The notes beneath the pieces were generated by a model. It was not told the DNA's origin, ran no database searches, and was given only the letters and a program-made list of their open reading frames with translations. 45,235 bases of DNA from Phenylobacterium sp. (GTDB lineage Bacteria > Pseudomonadota > Alphaproteobacteria > Caulobacterales > Caulobacteraceae). The position numbers and the translations under genes are program-made. Below, in pieces: positions 1 to 9,165 of this stretch (position 1 is the stretch's first letter; each line of letters begins with the position of its first letter). The stretch is from NCBI RefSeq assembly GCF_004297125.1, contig NZ_SCVD01000032.1, positions 1 through 45,235 on the forward strand. Reading direction: 5' to 3'.

Positions 1-590
<590 letters not shown>

Positions 591-595
591 GGATC

Positions 596-1150
596 TTACG
601 CTCTCTTCAGGGCGAATTTCAGGGAGTCGAGCTTCGAGCGCAGCGAAGCGTCGAACAGACGGGAACCGACCTTGACCTTGATCCCGCCCAGGAGGGCCGG
701 ATCGACGCGGGTCGTGATTTCAGGGTCCTTGCCGAGCGCCTGGCGGAGCGCGGCCTGGACGCCCTTGGCCTGGGCGGCCGAGAGCGCGATGGCGGTGGTC
801 ACCTCGGCCGAGACGGCGCCGCGGGCGGCGGCCGACAGCTTGGCGAAGCCGGTGATGACTTCGGGCAGGGCGGCGGCGCGGCCGTTCGCGGCCAACAGGC
901 CCAGGAACTTCAGCGTCGTCATGTTGAACTTGGCCTTGGCCCCCACGCCGACCAGGCCCTTGGCCTTGTCCTCGGAGCTGAAGGTCGGCGCGGCCAGCAG
1001 GACGCGCAGGTCCTTGGATTCCGCCAGCGCCTTCTTCAGCGAGTTGAGATCGGCTTCGACGGCGGCCACCTGCTTCTGATCGCTCGCAAGATCGAACAGG
1101 GCTTGGGCATACCGCGAGCCCACATTCGATAGAGAGGTGTCGTCCGCCAC
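596..1150 (-). CDS. atpH: ATP synthase F1 subunit delta
   Basis: The 184-residue delta subunit (OSCP homologue) joins the F1 head to the peripheral b-subunit stalk. The helical N-terminal domain includes SNVGSRYAQALFDLA, and the C-terminal part has the family signature around GGIKVKVGSRLFDASLRSKLD. The start codon is GTG at 1150, preceded by GGGCGGA at a proper distance; no in-frame ATG gives the conserved N-terminus. It is the first gene of the F1 operon, with atpA starting 5 bases after its TAA. The roughly 210 bases upstream, up to the terminator at 1359-1389, must hold the operon promoter, but I cannot place one confidently. Confidence 0.95.
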   Translation of the reverse strand: MADDTSLSNVGSRYAQALFDLASDQKQVAAVEADLNSLKKALAESKDLRVLLAAPTFSSEDKAKGLVGVGAKAKFNMTTLKFLGLLAANGRAAALPEVITGFAKLSAAARGAVSAEVTTAIALSAAQAKGVQAALRQALGKDPEITTRVDPALLGGIKVKVGSRLFDASLRSKLDSLKFALKRA

Positions 1151-1358
1151 TATTATCCGCCCGGGTCGCGTTTCACGTGCCGCAAACGGAGCGATCCGCT
1201 GCGACTAAAGGCTTGAAAGCGCTTGAAAAAAGCACATCGGACCTGGGGCTCTATATTGCCCCCGGCCCAAAGCCGCGCGCCTACTAGCACGCGATGTTGT
1301 GCGCCGCAACCGAGGCAGGGGGGTTCCGCTGCGGCAGACTCGCGCCTGTCTCAAGCGC

Positions 1359-1389
1359 AAAAAAGAAGACCCGCCGGTTTCCCGGCGGG
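1359..1389 (-). terminator. Rho-independent terminator after the 1437-1781 gene
   Basis: A perfect 8-bp GC stem (1370-1377 with 1382-1389, tetraloop at 1378-1381) is followed, read on the minus strand, by TCTTC and a run of six T (1359-1364). It lies about 50 bases after the stop of the small secreted protein gene and separates it from the F1 ATPase operon downstream. Confidence 0.85.
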
Positions 1390-1436
1390 CCAGTGCGACA
1401 GAAGCTCAAGGTACGAGCTGCTGGGAGACTGTTCGG

Positions 1437-1781
1437 CTACTGCTTCGCGAGCTGCGTGCCGGCGCCGCCGGCCTTGGCCACGGCCTTGGCGTTGCAGCCG
1501 GCCAGCTTGTCGGCGTCGAGGGTCTTGCGGCCTTCGAACGAGGCGACCACGCCCACCTTGTCGGCGATCGCCTTGCAGGTGGAGGCGGCGAAGGTCTGCG
1601 AGGTCGGAGCGAGCGCGACGCAAGCGTCGGCTTCGCAGTTGAACATGGCGCCGCCGGCGATGAACTTGGTCTTTTCGGCGACCGGCGAGGCCAGCTTCGC
1701 GGTGACGGGATCGCCCGCCAGAGCGGAGCCGGCGGAGAAGGTGACGAGGGCGGCGCAGGCCGCAAGGATTTGGAGCTTCAT
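1437..1781 (-). CDS. Small secreted cysteine-containing protein, unknown function
   Basis: A 114-residue protein with a clear Sec signal peptide (MKLQILAACAALVTFSAGSALA, cleavage after ALA) and a mature part of about 92 residues carrying four cysteines (FNCEADAC, STCKA, AGCNA), so periplasmic disulfides are plausible. The ATG at 1781 is chosen because GGAGGG lies at the right spacing upstream and the signal peptide begins there; an extended upstream frame is not needed. It has its own terminator downstream. From memory it resembles a small Caulobacterales-restricted family named after Caulobacter CC_3452, which also lies beside the atp genes, but I could not check this. No function can be given. 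Confidence 0.8.
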   Translation of the reverse strand: MKLQILAACAALVTFSAGSALAGDPVTAKLASPVAEKTKFIAGGAMFNCEADACVALAPTSQTFAASTCKAIADKVGVVASFEGRKTLDADKLAGCNAKAVAKAGGAGTQLAKQ

Positions 1782-2065
1782 TGAGCCCTCCAGCGTTCGG
1801 GGAGTTGTCGGCGTCAAGGATTTGAGTACCGGCCCGGTCCGCCGCGTTTGCCCGCCTCGGGTATCCCCTCCCTTGGCGCACTTCGAACTGAGCAATGCTA
1901 AGATAACGGTGTTAAGATCGGCCGCGCAATAGCTATTTGTTCTATTCGGCTATGCGGAAATGCAGACCGGCTCAGCGTTCACGCCGTCGATCCTTCATGG
2001 AAGCGTGACGATGGCGACACCGCCACACGCCATGGCTCTGGTGTTCGAGTAACCCCGGAGCTTCC

Positions 2066-2707
2066 ATGTTCAAGACCCTCGCGCTGTCCTGCGCCCTCGC
2101 CGTCCTTGCGGTCGCGTCCCCCGCCGCCGCCCTCACGGTCACGCCCGTGGCCGTCACGGCCTCCGACACCTTCCCGTTCTTCGGCCAGTACAAGGCCGAG
2201 AACCTGATCAACGATAGCGGCCTCGTGAACGGCCTCCACGACGCCAACTACGCCAACATGTGGATGACCGACCTCTCGGTCGACGAGGCGACCCTGACCT
2301 TCGATCTCGGCGGACTGGTCCAGCTCTCCAGCCTGCAGGTCTGGAACTACAACTTCGGCGTCGAGGAGTTCGCCTCGACCCTGGACCGCGCGGCCAACGC
2401 CTTCACCCTCGCCATCTCGCTGGACGGCGTGAACTTCACCCAGGTGCTCGCCGGCAATTTCGCGCGCGGGACGGGCGGCCCCCTGGCCGCCGAGACCTTC
2501 GCCTTCGCCGGGCAGGCCCGGTTCGTGCAGCTGAACCTGGCGGGCAACCACCAGCAGTATCCGGAGACCTATGGCTATTCGCCCATCGGCCTCTCCGAGG
2601 TGAAGTTCGGCGCCGTGCCGGAACCGTCTTCCTGGGCCCTGCTGATCGCCGGCTTCGGCGCGACCGGGGCGGTGCTTCGCCGCCGGGCCGCGGCGCGGTT
2701 CGCCTGA
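2066..2707 (+). CDS. Exported discoidin-like PEP-CTERM protein
   Basis: A 213-residue protein with an N-terminal signal peptide ending near PAAALT and a C-terminal tail of the PEPxxWA-CTERM type (PEPSSWALLIAGFGATG, then RRR). The body (about 30-185) reads like an F5/8 type C (discoidin) carbohydrate-binding beta-sandwich: AENLINDSGL, MWMTDLS, LTFDLGGLVQLSSLQVWNYN and a late RFVQLNL strand. By family knowledge such tails are a Pro-Glu-Pro motif, membrane helix and basic end, processed or anchored at the envelope. Start ATG 2066 has GGAG upstream. Two further PEPxxWA-CTERM proteins occur in this window. The ligand is unknown. Confidence 0.88.
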   Translation: MFKTLALSCALAVLAVASPAAALTVTPVAVTASDTFPFFGQYKAENLINDSGLVNGLHDANYANMWMTDLSVDEATLTFDLGGLVQLSSLQVWNYNFGVEEFASTLDRAANAFTLAISLDGVNFTQVLAGNFARGTGGPLAAETFAFAGQARFVQLNLAGNHQQYPETYGYSPIGLSEVKFGAVPEPSSWALLIAGFGATGAVLRRRAAARFA

Positions 2708-2714
2708 CGACAAT

Positions 2715-2743
2715 GAGCGCCCCGGCCTCCAGCTGGGGCGCTC
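2715..2743 (+). terminator. GC-rich hairpin after the PEP-CTERM gene
   Basis: Perfect 9-bp inverted repeat (2715-2723 with 2735-2743, 11-base loop) starting 8 bases after the stop at 2707. No T-tract follows, so this may be a transcript-end stabilising hairpin or weak terminator rather than a classical intrinsic terminator. Confidence 0.5.
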
Positions 2744-2842
2744 GCGACGTTCGTTCATACACCGTCAATCATGTTTGGCGTTCCGTTACCCTGAGCTATA
2801 GGGCCGGCGGGCGGCTTCGAGACCGGTAGGACGACGTAATTC

Positions 2843-4840
2843 ATGGCCAATGCGCAGCCGCCGCGCCGCGGACGCGAACCGCGCGCCCGACGCACGCCCC
2901 TGCAGACCCTGATCTACTGGACCCTGGTGCTGGGCGTCTGGGGCCTGATCTTCCTGGTGGCGTTCTTCGCGGTCTTCGCCGTCGACCTGCCCGACACGTC
3001 CAAGCTCTACGACGTGAAGCGCCAGCCATCGGTCTCGTACCTCGACCGTTCCGGCGCCCTGCTCGCCGTGCGCGGCAGCCAGTACGCGCCACCGGTCGAC
3101 CTGGACAAGCTGCCCCCCTACGTGCCCAAGGCGTTCATCGCCATCGAGGACCGCTGGTACTACTGGCACTTCGGGTTCAACCCGTGGGGCATCGCCCGCA
3201 GCCAGCTCTATAATATGCAGCACAAGGGCGAGGGCGGCCCCCTGCGCGGCGGCTCGACCATCACCCAGCAGCTCGCCCGCAACCTCTTCCTGACGCCCAA
3301 CCAGAACTACCGCCGCAAGGCCCAGGAGCTGATCCTGGCCGTCTGGCTGGAGGCGCGGTTCTCCAAGAAGCAGATCCTCGAGCTCTATCTGAACCGGGTC
3401 TATTTCGGCGCCGGCGCCTACGGCATCGAGGCCGCCTCCCAGCGCTACTTCGGCAAGCCCGCCCGCGAGCTGACCCTCGGCGAGAGCGCCCTGCTGGCCG
3501 GGATCATGAAAGGCCCGTCGCGCTATTCGCCCGTGGCCTCCACCGACCGCGCCGCCCGGCGCGCCACCATCGTGCTGGACGAGATGGTGCAGGCCAAGTT
3601 CATCACCCCGGCCGAGCGGGACCAGGCGATCCGCACCAAGGTCCGGGTCAATCCGGTCCTGGCCAACCAGCGGGCGCAGTACTTCACGGACTGGGTGGAC
3701 GACCAGACCCGGACCCTGGTGGGCGAACCCACCGAGGACCTCGTCGTCGAGACCACCCTGGACCTGCCGCTGCAGGCCAGCGCCGAACAGGCCGTGCAGT
3801 CCGGCGTCGCCGCCGCCAAGGGCCAGGGCGTGGAGCAGGGGGCGCTGATCTCGCTCGACGGCGAAGGCCGCATCCGCGCCTACGTCGGCGGCACCAACTA
3901 CCTACAGACCCAGTTCGACCGGGCGACCATGGCCCGGCGCCAGGCCGGCTCGGCCTTCAAGCCCTTCGTCTACCTCACCGCCATGGAAGCCGGCCGTACG
4001 CCCGACACCCCCGTGGTCGACGAGCCGGTGAAGATCGGCAATTGGGAGCCGCGCAACTACACCGGCAATTACCTCGGGCCCATCACCATCGGCACGGCCC
4101 TGGCCCAGTCGGTGAACACCGTCGCCGCGCGCCTGGCCAACGAAGTCGGCACCTCCAACGTGGCCGCCACCGCGCGGCGGCTGGGTATCACCTCGCCGAT
4201 CCAGCTCGACCCCTCCATGGCCCTGGGCGCCGTCGAGGTCAGCCCGCTGGAGATGGCCCAGGCCTATGCGCCGTTCTCCAACGGCGGCTATTTCGCCAAG
4301 GGCTACGGCATCGAGCGGATCCGCACGGCGACCGGCCGGGTGCTCTACGACCGCGGCGTCGACCGCGCCCCCCGCGCGCAGGTGATCGGCCAGCCGGCCC
4401 TGGCCTATATGGTCAACATGATGCGCGGCGTGGTCACCCACGGCACCGGCACGCGCGCCAACGTCCCGGGCTACGACCTGGCCGGCAAGACCGGCACCAC
4501 CAGCGACTACCGCGACGCCTGGTTCGTCGGCTACACCGGCGGCTTCGTCACCGCCGTCTGGGTGGGCAAGGACGACAACAAGCCGATGCGCAAGGTCACC
4601 GGCGGCGGCGCCCCGGCGGGCATCTGGCGCGATTACATGACCGCCGCCCTGCCGCGCCTGAAGGTCCAGCCGATCCCGGGCGGCGTGCTGCCGCAGGTCG
4701 AGGAGCAGGGGCCGATCGAACAGATCCTCGAAGGCGTCGGCGACCTCTTCCGCGGCGACCGCGACGAACCCCCGCCGTCAGAGTTCGACAGCCGCGCGCC
4801 GCCCCCGCGGGAGCGCCCAAGGCAGGACCCGCCGTTCTAG
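2843..4840 (+). CDS. Class A penicillin-binding protein (bifunctional transglycosylase/transpeptidase)
   Basis: A 665-residue PBP1A-type enzyme that polymerises lipid II and cross-links peptidoglycan in the periplasm. A basic cytoplasmic tail is followed by one membrane helix (about 22-48). The glycosyltransferase family 51 domain shows EDRWYYWH (catalytic Glu102), GGSTITQQLARN and LELYLNRVYFG. The transpeptidase domain shows SAFK (nucleophile Ser370, Lys373), SVN in AQSVNTVAARL, and KTG at 549-551. The C-terminus is Pro/Arg-rich and acidic. All catalytic motifs are intact. The length is at the short end for PBP1A, with no large OB insertion visible. Its stop codon interlocks with that of the convergent metalloprotease gene (shared CTAG). 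Which Caulobacter paralogue it matches cannot be decided here. Confidence 0.94.
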   Translation: MANAQPPRRGREPRARRTPLQTLIYWTLVLGVWGLIFLVAFFAVFAVDLPDTSKLYDVKRQPSVSYLDRSGALLAVRGSQYAPPVDLDKLPPYVPKAFIAIEDRWYYWHFGFNPWGIARSQLYNMQHKGEGGPLRGGSTITQQLARNLFLTPNQNYRRKAQELILAVWLEARFSKKQILELYLNRVYFGAGAYGIEAASQRYFGKPARELTLGESALLAGIMKGPSRYSPVASTDRAARRATIVLDEMVQAKFITPAERDQAIRTKVRVNPVLANQRAQYFTDWVDDQTRTLVGEPTEDLVVETTLDLPLQASAEQAVQSGVAAAKGQGVEQGALISLDGEGRIRAYVGGTNYLQTQFDRATMARRQAGSAFKPFVYLTAMEAGRTPDTPVVDEPVKIGNWEPRNYTGNYLGPITIGTALAQSVNTVAARLANEVGTSNVAATARRLGITSPIQLDPSMALGAVEVSPLEMAQAYAPFSNGGYFAKGYGIERIRTATGRVLYDRGVDRAPRAQVIGQPALAYMVNMMRGVVTHGTGTRANVPGYDLAGKTGTTSDYRDAWFVGYTGGFVTAVWVGKDDNKPMRKVTGGGAPAGIWRDYMTAALPRLKVQPIPGGVLPQVEEQGPIEQILEGVGDLFRGDRDEPPPSEFDSRAPPPRERPRQDPPF

Positions 4841-5589
4841 CGCCCGAAGGCGTGCAGCCGGGCCCCCTCGGCCCGCAGCCAGTCGCGGTGGCGGCGCTCG
4901 TCGCCGACCAGGGCGCGGACGTGGGCCCAGAACCGCGGGCCGTGGTTCAGCTCCAACAGGTGGGCGCACTCGTGTGCGGCCACATAGTCGGCCACCTCGA
5001 ACGGGGCTAGCGCCAGGCGCCAGGAATAGCGGATGTTCCCCGCCGTCCCACGCGGCCCGGGCTTGCAGGAGCCCCAGCGCGACTTGGCGTCGGCCACCGT
5101 CACCTTCGGCATTGGGGCGCCCAGGCGCTGGGCGTAGTGGGCGGTGCGGGCGCCCAGCACCTCCAGCGCCTTCTTCTTCAGGACCAGGATCACCGCGCGG
5201 GCATAGCCCTCGCCCTCGCCCATGGCGGTGATGCGCGGGGTGGAGCCGTCGATGGGCTCGATCCAGCGGGCGCGGCCCGAGCCCGTTTCCAGGCGCACTG
5301 GGCGGCCGAACACCTCGATCAGCATGCCGGGCGAAAGCGGGGCGGCGTCGGGCAGCTCGGCCAGTCGCTCGGCGATCCAGCTCGCGCGTTCGCGGGCGAA
5401 GGCGGCGGCCTCGGGCAGGCGGCGCTGGGACGGCGCGGTGGCGACGATCTCGCGCCGCGTCCGGTCCAGGCGCAGCGACACCCGGCGCGCCCGCTGGTTC
5501 ACCTTCAGCCGCACGGCCGCGCCGGCCACGTCCAGCCGATCGCCGTCGGAGAAGGTCTTCGCGGGAGGCGCGCGGCCGAACAGACTCAT
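4837..5589 (-). CDS. YgjP/SprT-like zinc metallopeptidase (DUF45 family)
   Basis: A 250-residue putative soluble protein of the YgjP-like metallopeptidase family. The HExxH zinc motif is HECAH at 206-210 with a third candidate ligand His216 in NHGPRFW. The family-typical SRWGSC (170-174) precedes the zinc site. The N-terminal half is the usual beta-rich region containing VRLKVNQRARRVSLRLD. No signal peptide is seen. The biological substrate of the family is poorly known. ATG at 5589. It converges on the PBP gene with a 4-base CTAG overlap of the two stop codons. Confidence 0.9.
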   Translation of the reverse strand: MSLFGRAPPAKTFSDGDRLDVAGAAVRLKVNQRARRVSLRLDRTRREIVATAPSQRRLPEAAAFARERASWIAERLAELPDAAPLSPGMLIEVFGRPVRLETGSGRARWIEPIDGSTPRITAMGEGEGYARAVILVLKKKALEVLGARTAHYAQRLGAPMPKVTVADAKSRWGSCKPGPRGTAGNIRYSWRLALAPFEVADYVAAHECAHLLELNHGPRFWAHVRALVGDERRHRDWLRAEGARLHAFGR

Positions 5590-5660
5590 CGCCTTGAATC
5601 TAGGGTGTCAGCGCCGTTTCGCGAAGCGCGGAGCGGAACCGCTGCGCGCCGACGCCGCGG

Positions 5661-6992
5661 TCAGGATTTGGCGGCGCGGGGACGGATCGGGACCACCTCG
5701 GCCGCGGGGCGCGGCTGGGGCTTGGGCCGCGCGCCGTGGACCATCGTGGAGTGCTCCATCCGCTGGATGAACTCGCGCACCCTCGGATAGATCTCCTCGC
5801 GGAAGCGCTTGCCGTTGAACACCCCGTAGTGGCCGACGTGCGGCTGGATGTAGTCCTCCTTCAACTCCGGCGGCAGGCCGAGGCAGAGGAAGTGCGCCGC
5901 CTGGGTCTGGCCGATGCCGGAGATGTCGTCGTTCTCGCCCTCGACCGTCATCAGGCCGATGTCGGTGACCCGTTCGGGCCGGACGCGCCGGTCGTTGTGA
6001 TAAAGCTCGCCCTTCGGCAGCAGGTGGCGCTGGAACACCACGTCGACGGTCTGGAGGTAGAACTCCTCCGTCAGGTCCAGGACCGACAGGTACTCGTCGT
6101 AGAACTCAAGGTGCTTGTCGGCGCTGTCGCCGTCGCCGGCCATCAGCTGGGCCAGGTATTTGCGGTGCGCTTCCTGGTGCTTGTCCAGGTTCATGGACAT
6201 GAAGCTGGCGAGCTGCACGAAGCCCGGATAGACGCGCCGGCCCGCGCCCAGGTAGGGCGGCGGCACGTTGTAGATCATGTTGCTCTCGAACCAGGCGAAG
6301 GGCCGGTCCTCGGCCAGCTTGTTGGTGACGGTCGGCGACAGGCGCGCGTCGATCGGCGAGCCCATGAAGGTCATGGAGGCCGGGCGGCTCTCTTCCTTGT
6401 CTTCGGCCATCAGCGCCGCCGCCGCCAGCACCGGCGGGCCGGGCTGGCAGACCGCCACCACGTGCGGGCGCGGCCCCATATGGCGCAGCATCTCGCGGAT
6501 GTGGTCGATGTAGTCGTGGAAGTCGAAGCGGCCCTCGACGATCGGCACGTCGCGGGCGTTGGTCCATTCGGTGATGAACACCTCGTGGTCCTGCAGGAAG
6601 GCCTCGACCGTGCCGCGCAGCAGGGTGGCGTAGTGGCCGGAAAGCGGGGCGGCGATCAGCACTGCGGGCTCGATCTCGGTCTTGCCGGCGCGACGCAGGT
6701 CGCTCATGTCGCGGGCGAAGTGGGTCAGCTTGCACCAGGGGGTCGACCAGACGGTGGTCGGACGCACGCCCACCCGGCGGCCGTTGATCTGGACGCTGTC
6801 GATCATCCACTCGGGCTTGCCGTAGCGGCGCGTCAGATTGGCGAAGAGGTCCGAGGTGGCGAAGATCCGCCGTCCCAGCTCGCTCTCCGCCGCCGGATTC
6901 AGCGGCGAGCTCCAGAAATTGCGGGCGGCGAGCGCGGCGAACCGCATCGGCGAGGCGGCATAGTAGCCGGCTTCGTACATCGTATAGAGCAT
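5661..6992 (-). CDS. phaZ: Intracellular polyhydroxybutyrate depolymerase
   Basis: A 443-residue granule-associated depolymerase that releases 3-hydroxybutyrate units from stored PHB. It has the PhaZ N-terminus (MLYTMYEAGYYAASPMRF), the PHB_depo_C region through the C-terminal half (VEGENDDISGIGQTQAAH, then HVGHYGVFNG with the catalytic His), and the nucleophile motif VCQPGPP with Cys182, equivalent by position to the active-site Cys of Ralstonia PhaZ1. The C-terminus ends in a Pro/Arg-rich tail. The ATG at 6992 gives the canonical family start. A near-palindrome at 7006-7020, just upstream, resembles operators of the PHA regulator PhaR. No PHA synthase is in the window. Confidence 0.93.
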   Translation of the reverse strand: MLYTMYEAGYYAASPMRFAALAARNFWSSPLNPAAESELGRRIFATSDLFANLTRRYGKPEWMIDSVQINGRRVGVRPTTVWSTPWCKLTHFARDMSDLRRAGKTEIEPAVLIAAPLSGHYATLLRGTVEAFLQDHEVFITEWTNARDVPIVEGRFDFHDYIDHIREMLRHMGPRPHVVAVCQPGPPVLAAAALMAEDKEESRPASMTFMGSPIDARLSPTVTNKLAEDRPFAWFESNMIYNVPPPYLGAGRRVYPGFVQLASFMSMNLDKHQEAHRKYLAQLMAGDGDSADKHLEFYDEYLSVLDLTEEFYLQTVDVVFQRHLLPKGELYHNDRRVRPERVTDIGLMTVEGENDDISGIGQTQAAHFLCLGLPPELKEDYIQPHVGHYGVFNGKRFREEIYPRVREFIQRMEHSTMVHGARPKPQPRPAAEVVPIRPRAAKS

Positions 6993-7005
6993 TCGAACCC
7001 TGCCT

Positions 7006-7020
7006 TGTTGCGCCGCAGCA
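7006..7020. promoter_or_regulatory. Candidate PhaR-type operator upstream of phaZ
   Basis: TGTTGC-GCC-GCAGCA is a near-perfect dyad (one mismatch) centred about 20 bases upstream of the phaZ ATG. Alphaproteobacterial PhaR repressors are known to bind TGC/GCA-type dyads, so autoregulation of PHA turnover is plausible. This is inference from similarity of pattern only. Confidence 0.35.
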
Positions 7021-7078
7021 TAACATGCGGAACGTTAATAGGCTCCGCAAGCTCTACGGTGCGGAACGCCGCAGGCGT

Positions 7079-7690
7079 TCAGCAGGATTCCGCGTTGGCG
7101 CCCTGTTTCATGGCGGCCTTGATCTTGGCGGCGGTCTGCTCGGGCGTCAGGTCGTAGGGCAGGACGCAGGCGAAGCGGCCCTTGGGGTTCATCAGGTAGC
7201 TGTAGGCGGCGTGGTTGACCGTGTAGTCGTCGCCCTCGCCGACCTTCTGGTAGTAGACGCGATAGGCCTTGGCTGCGGCGTCCACCTGGGCGGCCGACCC
7301 GGTGAGGCCGATCAGCCGCTTCGGGAAGGCGTCGTTGGCGACATAGGCCTTCATCTGGGCCACCGTGTCCCGCGCCGGGTCCACCGAGACCAGCACCGCC
7401 TGGAACTTGTCGGCGTCCGCGCCCAGCAGCGGCTCCACCTGGCCCAGTTCGAACAGCGTGGTCGGGCAGATGTCCGGGCAGTGGGTGAAACCGAAGAAAA
7501 CCACACTCCACTTGCCCTTGAGCAAGTCCTGGTTGACCGTGCGACCCGACGTGTCGATCAACTGGAACGGACCGCCCACGGCGGCGGTTTGCGGTTGGGG
7601 ACCCAGGACGCCTTTGCGGACGGCGAGACCGGTGAGTATGGCCAGCGCGAGCGCCAGGACCGCGATGAGGGCCAGGATCCGCCTGGACAT
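7079..7690 (-). CDS. SCO1/SenC-type copper-binding thioredoxin-fold protein
   Basis: A 203-residue membrane-anchored protein of the SCO1/SenC family, which delivers copper to the CuA site of cytochrome c oxidase. The N-terminal anchor (about 4-24) is uncleaved; the thioredoxin-like domain carries the copper ligands Cys71 and Cys75 (THCPDICP) and His160 (VNHAAYSY). ATG at 7690 is chosen because the anchor begins there; the longer upstream frame is antisense to regB. It is divergent from regB with only 51 bases between starts. The same senC/regB/regA neighbourhood is known in Rhodobacter, where it links oxidase assembly to redox regulation. Confidence 0.94.
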   Translation of the reverse strand: MSRRILALIAVLALALAILTGLAVRKGVLGPQPQTAAVGGPFQLIDTSGRTVNQDLLKGKWSVVFFGFTHCPDICPTTLFELGQVEPLLGADADKFQAVLVSVDPARDTVAQMKAYVANDAFPKRLIGLTGSAAQVDAAAKAYRVYYQKVGEGDDYTVNHAAYSYLMNPKGRFACVLPYDLTPEQTAAKIKAAMKQGANAESC

Positions 7691-7741
7691 GGGTGCATTC
7701 CTTGCTGTCTGCGATCCGAGCGCGCGGCGGGGCCGTCGCTC

Positions 7742-9094
7742 ATGAGCGTCCAGCCGCAGGCCGACCGCCTCGATACGGCCCCGACTTCCGGGGCGCAAGA
7801 CGTCTGGGACACCGCCGCCATCCGGCGCGGCCACCTGCGGGTCCGCACGCTGGTCACCCTCCGCTGGATGGTGATCGGAGGGGAGATCGCCCTGCTGGCC
7901 GCCATGGCCTTCGGGCTTCGCTATCCGGCGCCCTATTTCTTCTGCGCGATCGTCGTCGCGGCCGGCGCCTTCGTGAACGTCCTGACCGGTGTCGCGTCGC
8001 CGCCCCAGCGGGTGATGGGAGACAACGAGGCGCTGGCGCAGCTTTCCCTGGACGTCCTGCAGATGTCGCTGCTGCTGGGCCTGATCGGCGGGACCGCCAA
8101 TCCGTTCATCCTGATCCTGCTGGCCCCGGTGACCCTCGCCGCCGCGACCCTGCCGCTGCGTCCGCTGCTGGTGGTCGGCGGCCTGGCCGCGGGGCTCTCG
8201 ATGCTGCTGGCCGTCGTGGCGCTGCCCTATCCCTCGCTGCACGCGGAGCCGCGACTGTCGCTGGAGTTCCGCCTCGCCGCCGGCATCGCCAACGTCGCCG
8301 GCATCGCCCTCGTGGCGGGCTATGTCCGCCAGTCGGTGGTGGAGGCCGCCCGCATGGCGCTGGCCCTCGACGTCACCCAGACGGTGCTGGCCCGCGAGCA
8401 GAAGCTGTCGGCCCTGGGCGCGCTGGCCGCGGCCGCCGCGCACGAACTGGGCACGCCGCTGGCGACAATCGCCATCGTCGCCAAGGAAATGGCCCGGGAG
8501 GCCACCCAGCCGCAGGTGAAGGAAGACGCCGAACTCCTGATCGCCCAGGCCGACCGCTGCCGCGAGATCCTCAAGCGCCTGGCCGCCACGCCCGACAAGG
8601 CCACCGACGAGGTTCACGAGCGCCTGTCGCTGCGCCAGCTGGTCCAGGAGGTGATCCAGCCGCACGCCAACGCCTCGAAGGAGGTGCGCGTCGAGGCCAT
8701 CGTCACCGGCGCCAAGGACGTGAAGACCCCCGACATCCGCCGGCTGCCCGAGATCACCCACGCCTTCACCACCTTCGTGGAGAACGCGGTCGACTTCGCG
8801 AAGTCCGAGATCCTGGTTTCAGCCCGTTTCGACGCCGACAGCGTCAGCATCGAGGTGCGCGACGACGGCCCCGGATTCTCGCCGGAGATCCTGGCCAAGC
8901 TGGGCGAGCCCTATGTCACCAGCCGGCCGGGAGCCGAAGGCTCACGCACCGGGCACATCGGCATGGGCCTCGGGTTCTTCATTTCGAAGACGCTTCTGGA
9001 ACGAACCGGGGCGGAAGTGACATTCCACAATGCCAAGCCTCGCGGCGCAGTGGTTGCTGCCCGCTGGCCTCGCTCATTGGTTGAGGTAGTTTGA
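7742..9094 (+). CDS. regB: Redox sensor histidine kinase RegB/PrrB/ActS family
   Basis: A 450-residue membrane kinase that represses its own activity under oxidising conditions and phosphorylates RegA when respiration slows. About six membrane helices occupy residues 35-205. The quinone-sensing heptapeptide GGTANPF is at 116-122. The H-box AAAHELGTP has phospho-acceptor His234, and ADRCREIL carries Cys273, matching in spacing the redox-active Cys of Rhodobacter RegB. N, G1 (DDGPGF) and G2 (GMGLGFF) ATP-binding motifs are present. Start ATG 7742. The cognate regulator starts 71 bases downstream on the same strand. Confidence 0.93.
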   Translation: MSVQPQADRLDTAPTSGAQDVWDTAAIRRGHLRVRTLVTLRWMVIGGEIALLAAMAFGLRYPAPYFFCAIVVAAGAFVNVLTGVASPPQRVMGDNEALAQLSLDVLQMSLLLGLIGGTANPFILILLAPVTLAAATLPLRPLLVVGGLAAGLSMLLAVVALPYPSLHAEPRLSLEFRLAAGIANVAGIALVAGYVRQSVVEAARMALALDVTQTVLAREQKLSALGALAAAAAHELGTPLATIAIVAKEMAREATQPQVKEDAELLIAQADRCREILKRLAATPDKATDEVHERLSLRQLVQEVIQPHANASKEVRVEAIVTGAKDVKTPDIRRLPEITHAFTTFVENAVDFAKSEILVSARFDADSVSIEVRDDGPGFSPEILAKLGEPYVTSRPGAEGSRTGHIGMGLGFFISKTLLERTGAEVTFHNAKPRGAVVAARWPRSLVEVV

Positions 9095-9165
9095 CCTGCT
9101 CGCGACAGAGCTTGCAGAAATGCGTTTAGGTGCGACAGTCTGACGCAAGCGATAAGGGACGACGC

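Noticed and set aside
1205..1230. Direct repeat GCTTGAAA / GCGCTTGAAAA in the atpH leader as an operator
   Set aside because: Short, imperfect and AT-rich; nothing else supports a regulatory role.
7030..7040. GTTAATA near phaZ as a CtrA binding site
   Set aside because: Only one half-site; the TTAA-N7-TTAA arrangement is absent.
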